From UBA7672 sp963718145 (GTDB lineage: Bacteria; Pseudomonadota; Alphaproteobacteria; Caulobacterales; Hyphomonadaceae), in the NCBI GenBank assembly GCA_963718145.1, contig CAVQYJ010000008.1, positions 62,001-126,000 of the forward strand: a stretch of DNA of 64,000 nucleotides, read 5' to 3'. Each line of letters opens with the position of its first letter. The first letter of the stretch is position 1. The notes under the pieces were generated by a model. That model searched no databases. It was not told the DNA's origin and saw only the letters and a program-made list of their open reading frames with translations. Shown here in pieces: positions 1 to 9,807 of the stretch. Made by a program: the position numbers and the translations under genes.

Positions 1-861
1 CTCCAGCGGCAGACGCAGGAGGACATAGCCCGCGCGCGTGGCGCCGGCTTCGGCTGCGGTTTCGAGCAGCGTTTCGAGTTCGGGCTCGTTGAGGGCTGGG
101 ATTATCGGGGCCGTCATCACCGTGACGGGGATGCCGGCGGCGCTGAGTTCGCGCATGGTCTCGACGCGGCGATGGGGTGCTGCACAGCGCGGCTCCATCG
201 TACGGGCGAGATGCCTGTCGAGCGTGGTGAAGGAAATCGCGACGGAGACCAGGCCTTTTGCCGCCATGGGCGCCAGGAGGTCGAGGTCGCGCGTGATCAG
301 CGCCGACTTGGTGATCAGGCAGGCAGGATGGTCATGGCGGCTCAGCACTTCGAGGAGGGAGCGCGTGATCCTGAGTTCGCGCTCCAGCGGCTGGTAGATG
401 TCGGTATCGCCTGCCAGCATGATGAGGCCGGGCTTGTAGCTTTTCTTCGCCAGCTCCTTTTCAAGGAGAGATGCAGCGCTTGGCTTCACGAAAATCTTGG
501 TCTCGAAGTCGAGGCCGGGGCTCAATCCGCGGTAGGCGTGGTTGGGGCGGGCGAAGCAGTAGATGCAGCCGTGCTCGCAGCCCTTGTAAGGGTTGATGGT
601 GCGGTCGAACGAAATGTCGGGCGACGTGTTGTAGGTGATGATGGTCTTGGGCTTTTCGAGGATCGTCTCGGTTCTTATCGTCTGCGGCTTGAAATCCTCG
701 TCCGTCTCGTCCCCCCAGCCATCGTCGAACGGTTCGGCATACTGCTTCTCGAAGCGGCCGGTTGCGTTGGAAAGCGCGCCGCGGCCACGCGCAAGATCCT
801 GCGTTTCGGACCAGTCGGCGCCGAGTGATCGCGTCTTCCAACGGTCCTGGGGAGGGGGCAT
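1..861 (-). CDS. PA0069 family radical SAM protein (3' end outside window)
   Basis: The reading frame from the ATG at 861 runs without a stop to base 1, so 287 codons are visible and the C terminus lies outside the window. It carries the radical SAM cluster motif GCEHGCIYC (CX3CX2C) near residue 75, preceded by INPYKGCEHG, which is typical of the PA0069/spore photoproduct lyase-like group. Further on there are the stretches LAGDTDIYQP and LITKSALITRDLDLL. The family binds a 4Fe-4S cluster and SAM; its substrate is not established, although some members are discussed as DNA repair enzymes. A start further upstream is unlikely because the other frame that is open there does not encode this protein. 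The gene is divergent from the small gene at 1086. Confidence 0.88.
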   Translation of the reverse strand, partial: MPPPQDRWKTRSLGADWSETQDLARGRGALSNATGRFEKQYAEPFDDGWGDETDEDFKPQTIRTETILEKPKTIITYNTSPDISFDRTINPYKGCEHGCIYCFARPNHAYRGLSPGLDFETKIFVKPSAASLLEKELAKKSYKPGLIMLAGDTDIYQPLERELRITRSLLEVLSRHDHPACLITKSALITRDLDLLAPMAAKGLVSVAISFTTLDRHLARTMEPRCAAPHRRVETMRELSAAGIPVTVMTAPIIPALNEPELETLLETAAEAGATRAGYVLLRLPLE

Positions 862-1085
862 CGGGCCTCGTTTCAGAGCCCCAGCAGACTAGAAACATGA
901 AACGAACAAAACAAGAACAAAAATGGTTTTTATGGACCGTCATTATCGCATGATTTGTGGATGCCTCACGCCGCGATTGAGTCCGGCAGGCACAGTCGCG
1001 CAGAAGGCGCAGCGGCTTGCGAGACCCCTTTCCAACCGGTTCGTTCAGGTCCAACATGAATGCACTGCAATGGGAGGACCCCCAG

Positions 1086-1316
1086 ATGACCGATACGAAG
1101 AAGCCTGAAGGCGCTGACAAGACCGCCTCCGACACCCTTGCCGAAAACCTGACGGCGCCGCTGCACGAGAAGGTGTTTGGCTCCGACCCGGATGGCGGCG
1201 TCAACGACACGCCGCGGGGCGCGATCGGGAACAACGTCAACATTCTCAATCCGGCGGTTCAGCCCGACGGCTTTGGGCCGATGATCCATATTGGCGACAG
1301 CGATCGCCATCACTGA
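1086..1316 (+). CDS. small hypothetical protein, 76 aa
   Basis: The ATG at 1086 follows a good ribosome binding site, GGGAGGA at 1072-1078, with seven bases between them. The product is short, hydrophilic and rich in Asp, Gly and Asn, with no signal peptide or membrane segment. The C-terminal part (GNNVNILNPAVQPDGFGPM) looks like a conserved motif, but I do not recognise the family. An ATG at 1056 in the same frame would add ten residues but has a poorer ribosome binding site. The gene is monocistronic and is followed by a strong terminator at 1369. Confidence 0.6.
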   Translation: MTDTKKPEGADKTASDTLAENLTAPLHEKVFGSDPDGGVNDTPRGAIGNNVNILNPAVQPDGFGPMIHIGDSDRHH

Positions 1317-1368
1317 TCTTCGGCTTCCGCGTAAAACCCCAGGGCGGTGACGCCCGTTGCGAAAAGGA

Positions 1369-1409
1369 AACGGCGGACCGAGCGCCTCGGTCCGCCGTTA
1401 TCTTTTTTT
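1369..1409 (+). terminator. intrinsic terminator after the 76-aa gene
   Basis: A perfect 14-bp GC-rich stem (1369-1382 with 1386-1399) closes a CGC loop and is followed by a run of seven T at 1403-1409. It is 50 bases downstream of the stop codon at 1316 and would end transcription on the plus strand before the convergent hydrolase gene. Confidence 0.9.
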
Positions 1410-1511
1410 CTGGCGCGCATTGTGCGGAATGAAAAGACGCCTGCGCCAGTACAGAGTTGAGTGTGGGCGGCCTGCTGGAGACGCGGGGAAACGGCGACGC
1501 CTCGACTGCCG

Positions 1512-2645
1512 CTATTTCAGATACGTCGTGAACCAGCGCGCGGCCGCTTCCGAGGAAATCTCGAAGGGCTTGCCGGAATACATCTCGAAATGGGTGATGT
1601 CAGGCACGACGATGTATTCGGTCGGGCCTTTGGCGTAACCCAGCGCCGCCTTGCCGGCATTGTCGTTGTTGATGAGTTCGTCGTACTGCGCGACGATGAC
1701 CATGAAGGGCCGCTCGCCGATATTCTTTGCCCATTGCAGCGTGTTGTTCTCGCGGTTGGCTTCGAGCATCTCCGAGTCGATCAGCAGCGAGCGCGAATAG
1801 CCGGTCCACATCTCGGCGCCCTGGCCGGTGCGGGCCCGCTTGATGGCGTCCTGCAGGATCGGCCCGGAATAGGTCTGCGGCTTGAGTCCGGTCGGGTCGC
1901 CGCCAATGCCGGGGATCTGCACGGCGATGGCTTTGACGCGCGCATCCTGCCCGGCCACCGCCAGCGAGTTGCCGCCGGCATAGCTCGAGCCCCACACGCC
2001 GATCTGGTCGGGGTTCACGCCGGGCTCGCCCTGGATGAAGGAAATGGCGTTGCGATAGTCTTCCTGCTGGTCGGCAGCATCCAGCTTGGTGCGCTTGATC
2101 CAGACGGTGGCGTTCTTGACGACGGAGTGCCGGCTCTCGTCCTTTTCCATGCCGCCGCCGAGATTGACCGGGGAGATCAGGCGCGGCGTGCCTTCCGAAT
2201 TGCCCCAGCCGCGATAGTCGATCGCCATGGCGACGAGGCCGTGCTTGGCGAAGGCGGCGGCGTATTTCTCGATCGACACATGCGTTCCGGCCCAGCCCTG
2301 GCCAAGGACGATGGCGGGCGTCTTCTTCGTGGCGTCAAAGCCCTTCGGGTAGAAGATCTTGCCGTAGCAGGACACGCCGTCGGAATAGTAGACGACCTCC
2401 TTCGTGGTGACGCCTTCGGGCATGGTGTAGGCGTAGTCCGTCGGTCCGAGGCCCCGCTTGGCGACCGGCTTGCCGGTGCGCGGATCATTGCCGACCACGG
2501 GGTTTGCGGGCTTCGGCGGGGCGGTAGGAATGGTTGCGGTCTTCTCGACCACCGGCGGCTTGGCCGCTGGCGCCTCCGGATGAACCAGCGCGCCCTGCTG
2601 CATGAAGGCGATGGATGCGAGCGACATCGCAAGTGTCGAAATCAT
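1512..2645 (-). CDS. secreted alpha/beta hydrolase, 377 aa (paralogue 1 of 3)
   Basis: The ATG at 2645 follows GGGAGAGA and begins a signal peptide (MISTLAMSLASIAFMQQ); an upstream start at 2678 would bury it. The mature protein is a dienelactone hydrolase-like alpha/beta hydrolase. It has the oxyanion region GQGWAG, DYRGWGNSEG, a nucleophile elbow GVWGSSYAGG, an acid candidate in QYDELINND and a histidine in DITHFEMYSG. The substrate is unknown; exported location suggests an ester or xenobiotic. Two more members of the same family lie at 44332-45327 and 45332-46576. All three share the sequence IEKYAA or a close variant, a gap with few motifs and a C-terminal A-x-W-F/L ending. The gene stands alone between two intergenic regions. 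Confidence 0.82.
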   Translation of the reverse strand: MISTLAMSLASIAFMQQGALVHPEAPAAKPPVVEKTATIPTAPPKPANPVVGNDPRTGKPVAKRGLGPTDYAYTMPEGVTTKEVVYYSDGVSCYGKIFYPKGFDATKKTPAIVLGQGWAGTHVSIEKYAAAFAKHGLVAMAIDYRGWGNSEGTPRLISPVNLGGGMEKDESRHSVVKNATVWIKRTKLDAADQQEDYRNAISFIQGEPGVNPDQIGVWGSSYAGGNSLAVAGQDARVKAIAVQIPGIGGDPTGLKPQTYSGPILQDAIKRARTGQGAEMWTGYSRSLLIDSEMLEANRENNTLQWAKNIGERPFMVIVAQYDELINNDNAGKAALGYAKGPTEYIVVPDITHFEMYSGKPFEISSEAAARWFTTYLK

Positions 2646-2744
2646 GGGTGGTCTCTCCCAGGCTGGAGTTGTTCTCACTCCTGTTGGGCGGAACCGTAAC
2701 GGTGTTTTGGCGGGACGTACAACCGGCCTTGCCTGTAATGGCGG

Positions 2745-3575
2745 CTACAGCGCGCTGTCACGCTTGACGCCAAGCTGGTCGCACAGGGCGGCGATGGTGC
2801 GGAGGTCGTCCCAGGCCTTGGCTTTGTCTTCGGGGCGGCGGAGCAGGTAGGCGGGGTGCAGCAGAGGGATGCAGGGGATGGGGGCGGGGAGGCCTTCCTG
2901 CGTGAAGCGGAGCTTGCGGCCGCGCAGGCGCATGATGCCGTCTTCGGTGCCGAGCATGGCCTGGGTCGCGAACTTGCCGGCTGTCAGCAGGAGCTTCGGG
3001 GCTTTCAGTTCGATCTGCCGGGCGAGGAAGGGCGCGCAGGTCTGCATCTCGATGGGGGAGGGGTCGCGATTGCCGGGCGGGCGCCAGTAGATGAGGTTGG
3101 TGATGTAGACATTGGTCTGCCGCGACAGGCCGATGGTGGCGAGCATCTTGTCGAGCAGCTTGCCGGCGCGGCCGACGAAGGGCTTGCCCTGGATGTCTTC
3201 GTCGCCCCCCGGCGCCTCGCCGACGATCATCACAGGGGCGTCGAACACGCCGTCGCACACGACCGTGTTCTTGGCGGCGGCTTTCAGCGGGCAGCCGTCG
3301 AAGCGCTCGATCAGCGTCCGCAGGTCGCCCAGGGTCATTGCCGATGCCGCCAGTCGCCTCGCATCCGCAATCGGGTTGGTGGCGAGGCGTCTTGGTTCGG
3401 GGCGCGGGCCGCCGGACGGACGATCGCCGCCGGGACCAAGCGGACGGGACTGTGCGGCGGCGCGGTCAGCGCTGGCCGGCCGCGGAGCCGAATACGCACG
3501 CGCCTCTTCGAATCCCATGTCGGCCCAGAATTCGGTCAGGGCCTTCAGCGCGAGGTCAGGGCGAGCGGTGGTCAT
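2745..3575 (-). CDS. uracil-DNA glycosylase, family 4 type
   Basis: This 276-aa protein carries the family 4 uracil-DNA glycosylase motif 1 (GEAPGGDEDIQGKPFVGRAG), the following segment ITNLIYWRPPGNRDPSP and motif 2 HPAYLLRRP. It removes uracil from DNA in base excision repair. The first 80 residues are a low-complexity Pro/Arg/Ala extension, common in alphaproteobacterial members. Only two of the four Fe-S cysteines of thermophilic family 4 enzymes are obvious (GCPLK, TCAPF), so the cluster may be incomplete or absent. The gene is divergent from the ETF-quinone oxidoreductase gene. Confidence 0.88.
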   Translation of the reverse strand: MTTARPDLALKALTEFWADMGFEEARAYSAPRPASADRAAAQSRPLGPGGDRPSGGPRPEPRRLATNPIADARRLAASAMTLGDLRTLIERFDGCPLKAAAKNTVVCDGVFDAPVMIVGEAPGGDEDIQGKPFVGRAGKLLDKMLATIGLSRQTNVYITNLIYWRPPGNRDPSPIEMQTCAPFLARQIELKAPKLLLTAGKFATQAMLGTEDGIMRLRGRKLRFTQEGLPAPIPCIPLLHPAYLLRRPEDKAKAWDDLRTIAALCDQLGVKRDSAL

Positions 3576-3615
3576 TCGCGACGGATCGTCTCAAACCTTG
3601 TTGCTTCCATAACCT

Positions 3616-3631
3616 ATGGCTAAGTAGCCAT
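3616..3631. promoter_or_regulatory. 16-bp palindrome in a divergent promoter region
   Basis: ATGGCTA-AG-TAGCCAT is a perfect inverted repeat in the 118-bp gap between the divergently transcribed glycosylase (start 3575) and ETF-QO gene (start 3694). It could be an operator. No regulator is identified. Confidence 0.35.
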
Positions 3632-3693
3632 GGATACACGGAAAAACACCGCCCGGACGACTGAGTGGGGGGCGGGCTTGGGAGCAGGGTATA

Positions 3694-5365
3694 ATGGCTG
3701 AGGCCGTCGAACGCGAATCCATGGATTTCGACGTGGTGATCGTGGGCGCAGGGCCGGCGGGCCTGGCTGCGGCGATCCGGATCAAGCAACTCGCGGCTGA
3801 AACCGGCAAGGACGTTTCCGTCGTCGTGCTGGAAAAGGGCGGGGAAGTCGGGGCGCACATCCTCTCCGGCGCAGTCATGGACCCACGCGCCATGAACGAA
3901 CTGATCCCGGACTGGAAGGATAAGGGCTGCCCGTTCGAGACCGAGGTCGAGCACGACACCTTCATGATCCTCGGCGAGCAGGGGTCGGTGTCGCTACCCA
4001 ACTTCCTGCTGCCGCCAGCGCTCAAGAACCACGGCATGTATATCGGCTCGCTCGGCAATGTGACGCGCTGGATGGCGCAACAGGCCGAAGCGATGGGCGT
4101 CGATATCTATCCCGGGATTTGCCTGCTCGGATCTCACCTATCGCGAGGACGGCTCGGTGAAGGGCGTCGTCGCCGGAGTGATGGGCATCGAGAAGAATGG
4201 CGAGCACGGCCCGAACTACACGCCTGGCATGGAGCTCAACGGCAAGTATGTGCTGATCGGCGAGGGCGTGCGCGGCTCGCTGGCCAAGCGGCTGATCCGC
4301 GAGTTCAAACTCGACGCCAAAAGCCAGCCGCAGAAGTTCGGCATCGGCATCAAGGAGCTCTGGCAGGTGAAGCCGGACAAGTTCCGCAAGGGCTATGTGC
4401 AGCACACATTCGGTTGGCCGCTGGATAACTCCACCGGCGGCGGCACGTTCATGTACCATTTCGGCGACAACTACGTCGCCATCGGGCTTGTCGTTCACCT
4501 GAACTACAAAAATCCGTGGCTGTCTCCGTTCGAAGAGTTCCAGCGCTTCAAGCACCATCCGGAAGTGTCGCGATATCTCGAGGGCGGCACGCGCGTGTCG
4601 TACGGTTCGCGCGCCATCACCGAGGGCGGGTGGCAGTCAATTCCGAAACTGACCTTCCCGGGCGGCGCGCTGATCGGCTGCTCGGCCGGCTTCGTCAACC
4701 TGCCGCGCATCAAGGGCAGCCACAACGCGATGAAGACCGGCATGCTCGCCGCCGAAGCCGCGTTCGATGCTGTGACCAACGGCCGGCAGGGCGATGAACT
4801 GGCCGCCTATCCGGAGAGCTTCAGGTCGAGCTGGGTGGCCAAGGAGCTGAAGCAGGTCCGCAACGCCAAGCCGCTGTGGTCGAAATGGGGCACGGTGCTG
4901 GGCGTCGGACTGACCGGGTTCGACCTCTGGTGCACGACGCTGTTTGGCGGCGCCTCGATCTTCGGGACACAGAAGCACGGCAAGACAGACGCCGCCTCGC
5001 TGGAGCCGGCGGCCAAGCACAAAAAGATCGTCTACCCGAAACCGGACGGGGTTCTGTCGTTCGATCGCCTTACGAGCGTCGCATTCTCCTTCACCAATCA
5101 CGGTGAAGACCAGCCGCCGCACCTGAAGGTGAAGGACCTTGACCTGCAAAAGAAAAGCGAGCTGGGCGTCTTTGGCGGGCCGTCGAACCGCTACTGCCCG
5201 GCCGGGGTCTATGAGTGGGTCGACGACGGCAAGGGCGACAAGCGCTTCCAGATCAACGCCCAGAACTGCGTGCACTGCAAGACTTGCGACATCAAGGATC
5301 CCGACCAGAACATCACCTGGACCACGCCCGAAGGCGGCGGCGGACCCAACTATCCGAACATGTGA
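3694..5365 (+). CDS. electron transfer flavoprotein-ubiquinone oxidoreductase (one frame break)
   Basis: ETF-QO passes electrons from reduced electron transfer flavoprotein to ubiquinone at the inner membrane during fatty acid and amino acid oxidation. The N-terminal part has the FAD site VVIVGAGPAGLAAA and GGEVGAHILSG. The C-terminal part has the 4Fe-4S ligands in CPAG and CVHCKTCDIKDP. Frame 1 is coding from 3694 to about 4116 and frame 2 from 4118 to 5365. Dropping one base of GGGA at 4114-4117 restores the sequence YPGFACSDLTYRE and a protein of about 556 aa, the normal length. The gene is annotated across the break, which is most likely a sequencing error. Confidence 0.9.
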
Positions 5366-5431
5366 GGGCCCTGCTAGGCTGGCCCCACGCATGCCCGTCA
5401 CCGGCGCGACCGTCATCAGGAAGGTTAGACG

Positions 5432-7529
5432 ATGAACAGATTCCACGGCCTGATGGCGGGCATCGCGGCGACCGCGCTTCTTGCTTCCTGCGCCACCGGG
5501 ATGGCGGTTCCGGGGTTCGGCGATGGGTCGGGCTGCCGGACCATTTATGTCTACCGCAGCACGGGCGGCATCCAGCCGATCTCGAACTGCGGCGCAGGAG
5601 CGCTGCCGCGCGATACGCTGTCGAAGACGCTGATGGCGAAGAGTGCCACGCCGCAATCGCCGGCCAGCGCCCAGCTCGAAGGCCAGTCGGGCAATGTGCT
5701 GCAGGACGCCGATGCCGCGGCGCAGGTAACGCCGGTGTCGAAGGCTGCGCTGTCGACCGCGCCGTATGATGTTCCGCCAGCCGGCTATCCTGGCGCCAAC
5801 GAGATGCTGGAGGCCGCTGATATGTCGGCCTTCATGGCGCGCGTGCGCACAGACTATTCAAAGAAGCAGAATGCCGGCGCCTGGGGCTATGTGGTCGTGG
5901 ATGCGATTGCAGCCGACGATCCGGCGCTGGCGCAGTCGGCTATCGATGCAATGGCCGAGCGGCCGCCGCCGGAATGGCTTTCCGCCAATCATCTGCGCCC
6001 GTGGGTCTACGCCGCCAACAGCCGCAGCGCCGACGCGCAAGCGGAAATGGCGAAGCTGCGCCGGCTGCTGCCGGCCGCCACGCTGCTGGGCCACCGCGCC
6101 CTGCTCGCCGAGGGTGTCGGCGATACGGCGGGCGCGCTGACGATCTATGAATCGGCGCCGCAAAAGCTCGATCCGCCGAAACCGAATGAAGTGTCCAATC
6201 CTGACTACCTGCCTCGCGCGATGGCGTTCAACAGCCAGCGCCTGCTCATGCTGCGCCAGGCGGAGCTGCTGCGCGGGCTGAACCGTGATCCTGAAGCGGT
6301 CGAAGTGCTGACCAGGCTGCTCGCGGCCCAGCCGGACGACGGCTATGTCCGCAACCGGCTCGAGAAGGCAAAGTCCGGCGAGGACCGGCAGAAACCGCGC
6401 ACGCTGAAACGGGCGATGGCGGTGGCGCTGAGCGATGAGGCGGACTTGGTCGAGGAACGCCAGAACATCATGGGGCTGATGGTGGGACGGGGCGGCAAGA
6501 TTCCGTTCAACCACCTGATCTCGTCCTTCCGTCAAGGCGCGCTGCTGCTCGATCCGGACAATGGCGACATTCGCCTCGCAGAGGTTGGCGCGCTGTATTC
6601 TGGCGGCAAGTTCGAGCCGGCGCTGCGCATGGCGCAGATCGGCAATCCGCCAAAGGCGCAGGCCGCCGCTCTGTGGTCGACCGCGGGTCTCGCGGCGCTG
6701 GAGCTGGGATCGCCTGATACTCTGGTGGCGATGACCGATCGCGCTCTGGCGATCGACAACAGCGCCGAGGCCAAGATCCAGGCGGCTGGCGCGCTGACGA
6801 CCGGCGGCAAGGCCGACCGGGCGATCCAGTCTGATCGACCAGGCGCTAAAGCAGGGCCTGACGCAGGACCAGCAGGTGTTCGCCCAGATCTCCAAGGGCC
6901 AGGCGCATCTGCAGGCCGGCAATGTGCCAGGCGCGGTCGACTCGGCGCGCGCCGCACACAAGCTGCGCGACGACGACAACACCAAGCAGTTCCTCGCCTC
7001 GATGCTGGTGGAATCGACGGCGAAGCCTGACCGCCCGGAAGGCCTCGCCATCATGCACCAGATGCTGTCCGACACGCCGGACAATACGGGCCTCATGAAC
7101 AATCTTGGCTACTCCCTGGTCGACAACCCGGCGACCGACAGCGAACTCGAGGAAGGCTTCAAACTGCTGAAGCAGGCGATCCGCATCACGCCAGACGAAC
7201 CGAACCTGCTCGATAGTATCGGCTGGGCTTACTACCAGTATGGAGATTTTCGCGAGGCCAAGCGCTACATCAACCTGGCGTTGGAAGCCTATGAGCCGTT
7301 CGCGCACTGGGAGCTCAATGACCACATGGGCGACGTCGCCTGGCGGCTAGGAGAGCAGGATCAGGCGCGCAAGTCATGGCAGGCCTCGCTCGACGCCTAT
7401 CCGCCCATGCACAACCGCACGGCCATCGAAGCGAAGATCAAAGGCGGGCTGTTGACGCCCGCGCCTGTGCGCCGCGATACGCCGGAAGTGCCTCTGGTGC
7501 GCGAGCGCAACGGCGTCAGCGATATCTGA
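5432..7529 (+). CDS. TPR-repeat lipoprotein, about 698 aa (one frame break)
   Basis: The start at 5432 has the ribosome binding site AGGAAGG and a lipoprotein signal peptide ending in the lipobox LASC, so the protein should be membrane-anchored. Long helical repeats follow, and the C-terminal part has clear tetratricopeptide units (NNLGYSLVDNPAT, LLDSIGWAYYQYGDFREAKR). The coding frame changes at about 6830. Removing T6830 joins AIQ to LIDQALKQG and gives one continuous protein. The C-terminal half is recognisably paralogous to the lipoprotein at 9808-11589 (shared pattern LGYxxVxxG and SxGWAxxxxGxxxEA). The two genes bracket the cyclase-TIR gene. Function is unknown; TPR lipoproteins usually act as scaffolds. 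Confidence 0.75.
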
Positions 7530-7544
7530 TTTGGATCCTGATTT

Positions 7545-9603
7545 TCAGATCGGGCCGATGGCTTCGCGCAGGGCGGCGTAGGGCGGCGCCTTGTCGCCGT
7601 CCTTCACCGCGCGGATCGCTTCCACGACCGTGTCGAGCTGTTCGAGGCTGTCGCCATTGACGGTGACCGCGGAAAAGCCGTCGGCGAACACGGCGGCGAG
7701 GCCGCGGGTGAGTTCGAGCGGCAGGATGTTGCAGTGGTCCTCGTCGAACAGGGTCTTGCGGTATTCGATCTCGCGCTGCACCCAGCCTTTCTGGCCATCG
7801 GGTCCGGCGGCGCGCTCGGAGATGATCGGGGCCATCACGAGGGATTCGGCCAGCGCCAGTTCGATCTCCAGCTTGAATTTCCGCATCGCGTCCGGGCGGC
7901 TCATATAGACGCGGAAGCCTGCCTTCTGAAGCGCCGCCTTCCAGTTGCTGGCGATCTGTTCGTCACGGCTGGTGTAGCTGATGAAGACATCGAACACGAA
8001 TTGTGAGGCGATCCTGGCTTTCAGGGCTTCGACCATGCGGGCGAAAACCGCAGGCCCGAAGGCGCGCAGCGAGCGCTCCGAGATGCGCACCACGTTGACG
8101 ACCGAACCGCCAGCTTCGGGATCGAGCTGGAACGGATGGTTGCTGCTGACCAGCACCTTGGGAAGATTGACGCACACCACCGGCAGGTCGCGACCATCGA
8201 GCTTCTTGGGAACGAGTTCATTCTGGGTTGCTTCCGTGAGCGCGCCGCCGGCGAGAATGTAGACGCCGGGCGCAGAGAAGCGGTCGCCCGAGGCAAGCTT
8301 CGCTTCGGCTTCCTGCCAGTTGAGCTGCAACCGCTCGGCGTCTTCGGAGAGCGATTCCCATGGCTCGCTGAGTCCCGCCAGAGGCGCGCCGGCGCCGCTC
8401 GCGAGATAGGTGCAGTTCTGGCAGAGGAAGCGCAGCGAGCGCTGCAGCAGGAAGTCGTTGAACACGGTCTGCAGCCGGCCGGTCTGCGGTCCTGCTTCCA
8501 TCAATGAGCGGAGGATCGAATAATTGATCGACAGGAAGGCCGTCGGCCCGATGGCCTGCAGGGTCGCGGTGCGCTTGCGGTTGAGGGCAAGCGCGAGTTC
8601 GCCGACGATCTGGCCTTCGCCGAACTTGATGCTGGGCGGGGCGGCATTGCCCGCGGGCGCGCCTGCGCGTGAGTCAGGTGACGGGGCTTCGATCACCACG
8701 CCGATCGCGCCTTTCAGCACGATGAACATCGCGTCGCCCGGATCGCCCTGGGCGCAGATTGTCTCGCCGTCCTCACGCTCGACCAGTTGCGCGGCGCGGA
8801 TGATATCCTGCATCGCCTGGCGGTTGAGCGGTGAGAGCAGCGGATGCGCCTCGATGCGTCCGCCGCCGACCGAAAGCACAAGCTGTGAAGGCATGATCTG
8901 CTGCAGCGCGCCGATGGCATGGGCGTCGGCCGAATCGACCTGGAGAAGGCGCTTGGCGTGATAGATCGCCGACCAGAAGCGGCCGCGTGCGAGAGCGCCG
9001 TCGATGTGCGAGCGTTCCGGGTGGACACGCACGGATTCTGGGGCAGGCACGGTCGCCCTCGATCGACATCGGCATGAGCAGCGCGGCGCGATCGTGCTTC
9101 AGGTAGACATGCTGTTCGTGATGGAAGCGCACGCCTTCGGGAACGCCACTCGCCACGCAGAGGTCGCGAAAGGCGCCGGTGGCCAGCACGACGCCTGCCT
9201 TGCCGAACTTCAGGAGCGCGCCGCAGACATTGATGCCGTCGCCGACCAGCTCGTTGCGGCCATCCGCGCCCTGGATGATGGAGACTGCGCCGTGGTGCGC
9301 TGTAAGCCTCAGGCGGATCTCGCCCCCGTCAAAGCCCAGCCGGCTATCCCTTGCCCAGACATAGAGCTTGCGGACAAGGGCAAGACCGAGAGTGACATTG
9401 TCCTCGCCGAACAGGGCGACATGGCCGCCATCGCCGCCCGAGGCCCAGATGACGTCGCGCCCAAATCGGCCTGCGCAGACCTCGCCGATGCAGACGTTGA
9501 GGCTGCGGATGCGCTCAAGCTGGCGGGCATGGTCGGGGTCATCGCCGTGCGAAACGATATCGCAGGAGACGAAGACGGCGTTCCGGGCGGCTTCGGAGTC
9601 CAT
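7545..9603 (-). CDS. nucleotide cyclase-like, cNMP-binding and TIR domain protein (one frame break)
   Basis: Two overlapping frames encode three domains. Frame 1, from the ATG at 9603, is class III cyclase-like. Asp15 (VFVSCDIV) and Asp58 (GGDGGHVALF) sit 43 apart, close to the spacing of the two metal-binding aspartates, and GDGINVCGALL supplies the transition-state Asn, but the Arg four residues later is missing. Frame 2 encodes a CAP-type cyclic-nucleotide domain (EGQIVGELALALNRKRTAT, with the Glu and Arg that hold ribose and phosphate) and, after a linker of unknown fold, a TIR domain (FDVFISYTSRDE, GWVQREIEY). Dropping one base at 9051 fuses them into about 685 aa. The alternative is two genes, the second starting at the GTG at 9050. 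By analogy with Pycsar, the cyclase would make a signal that activates the TIR NADase. That role is inference. Confidence 0.75.
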
Positions 9604-9807
9604 GGCACTGCTTCCAGGGCGGTTCGCGCGCGGGCCTCAGCCGGACGTACCAAGAATGACGGAAGCCGCCAATGATATCGTTCGGGAACACGAAACTTTA
9701 GCCATGTTTACACTTATGGAACCGGCGTCTGTGCTGCATGGTCGGGTGTCGCCATGTTACGGCGTCTGTCGGTTGAAGCCCCTGCTGGGCTAGGGCAACA
9801 TCTTTCC

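Noticed and set aside
8773..9600. A separate, longer cyclase gene continuing in its frame to 8773
   Set aside because: After about 9052 this frame is Arg/Pro-rich and does not look like protein, while the other frame has a clear cNMP-binding domain. The overlap of 270 bases is better explained by a frame break.
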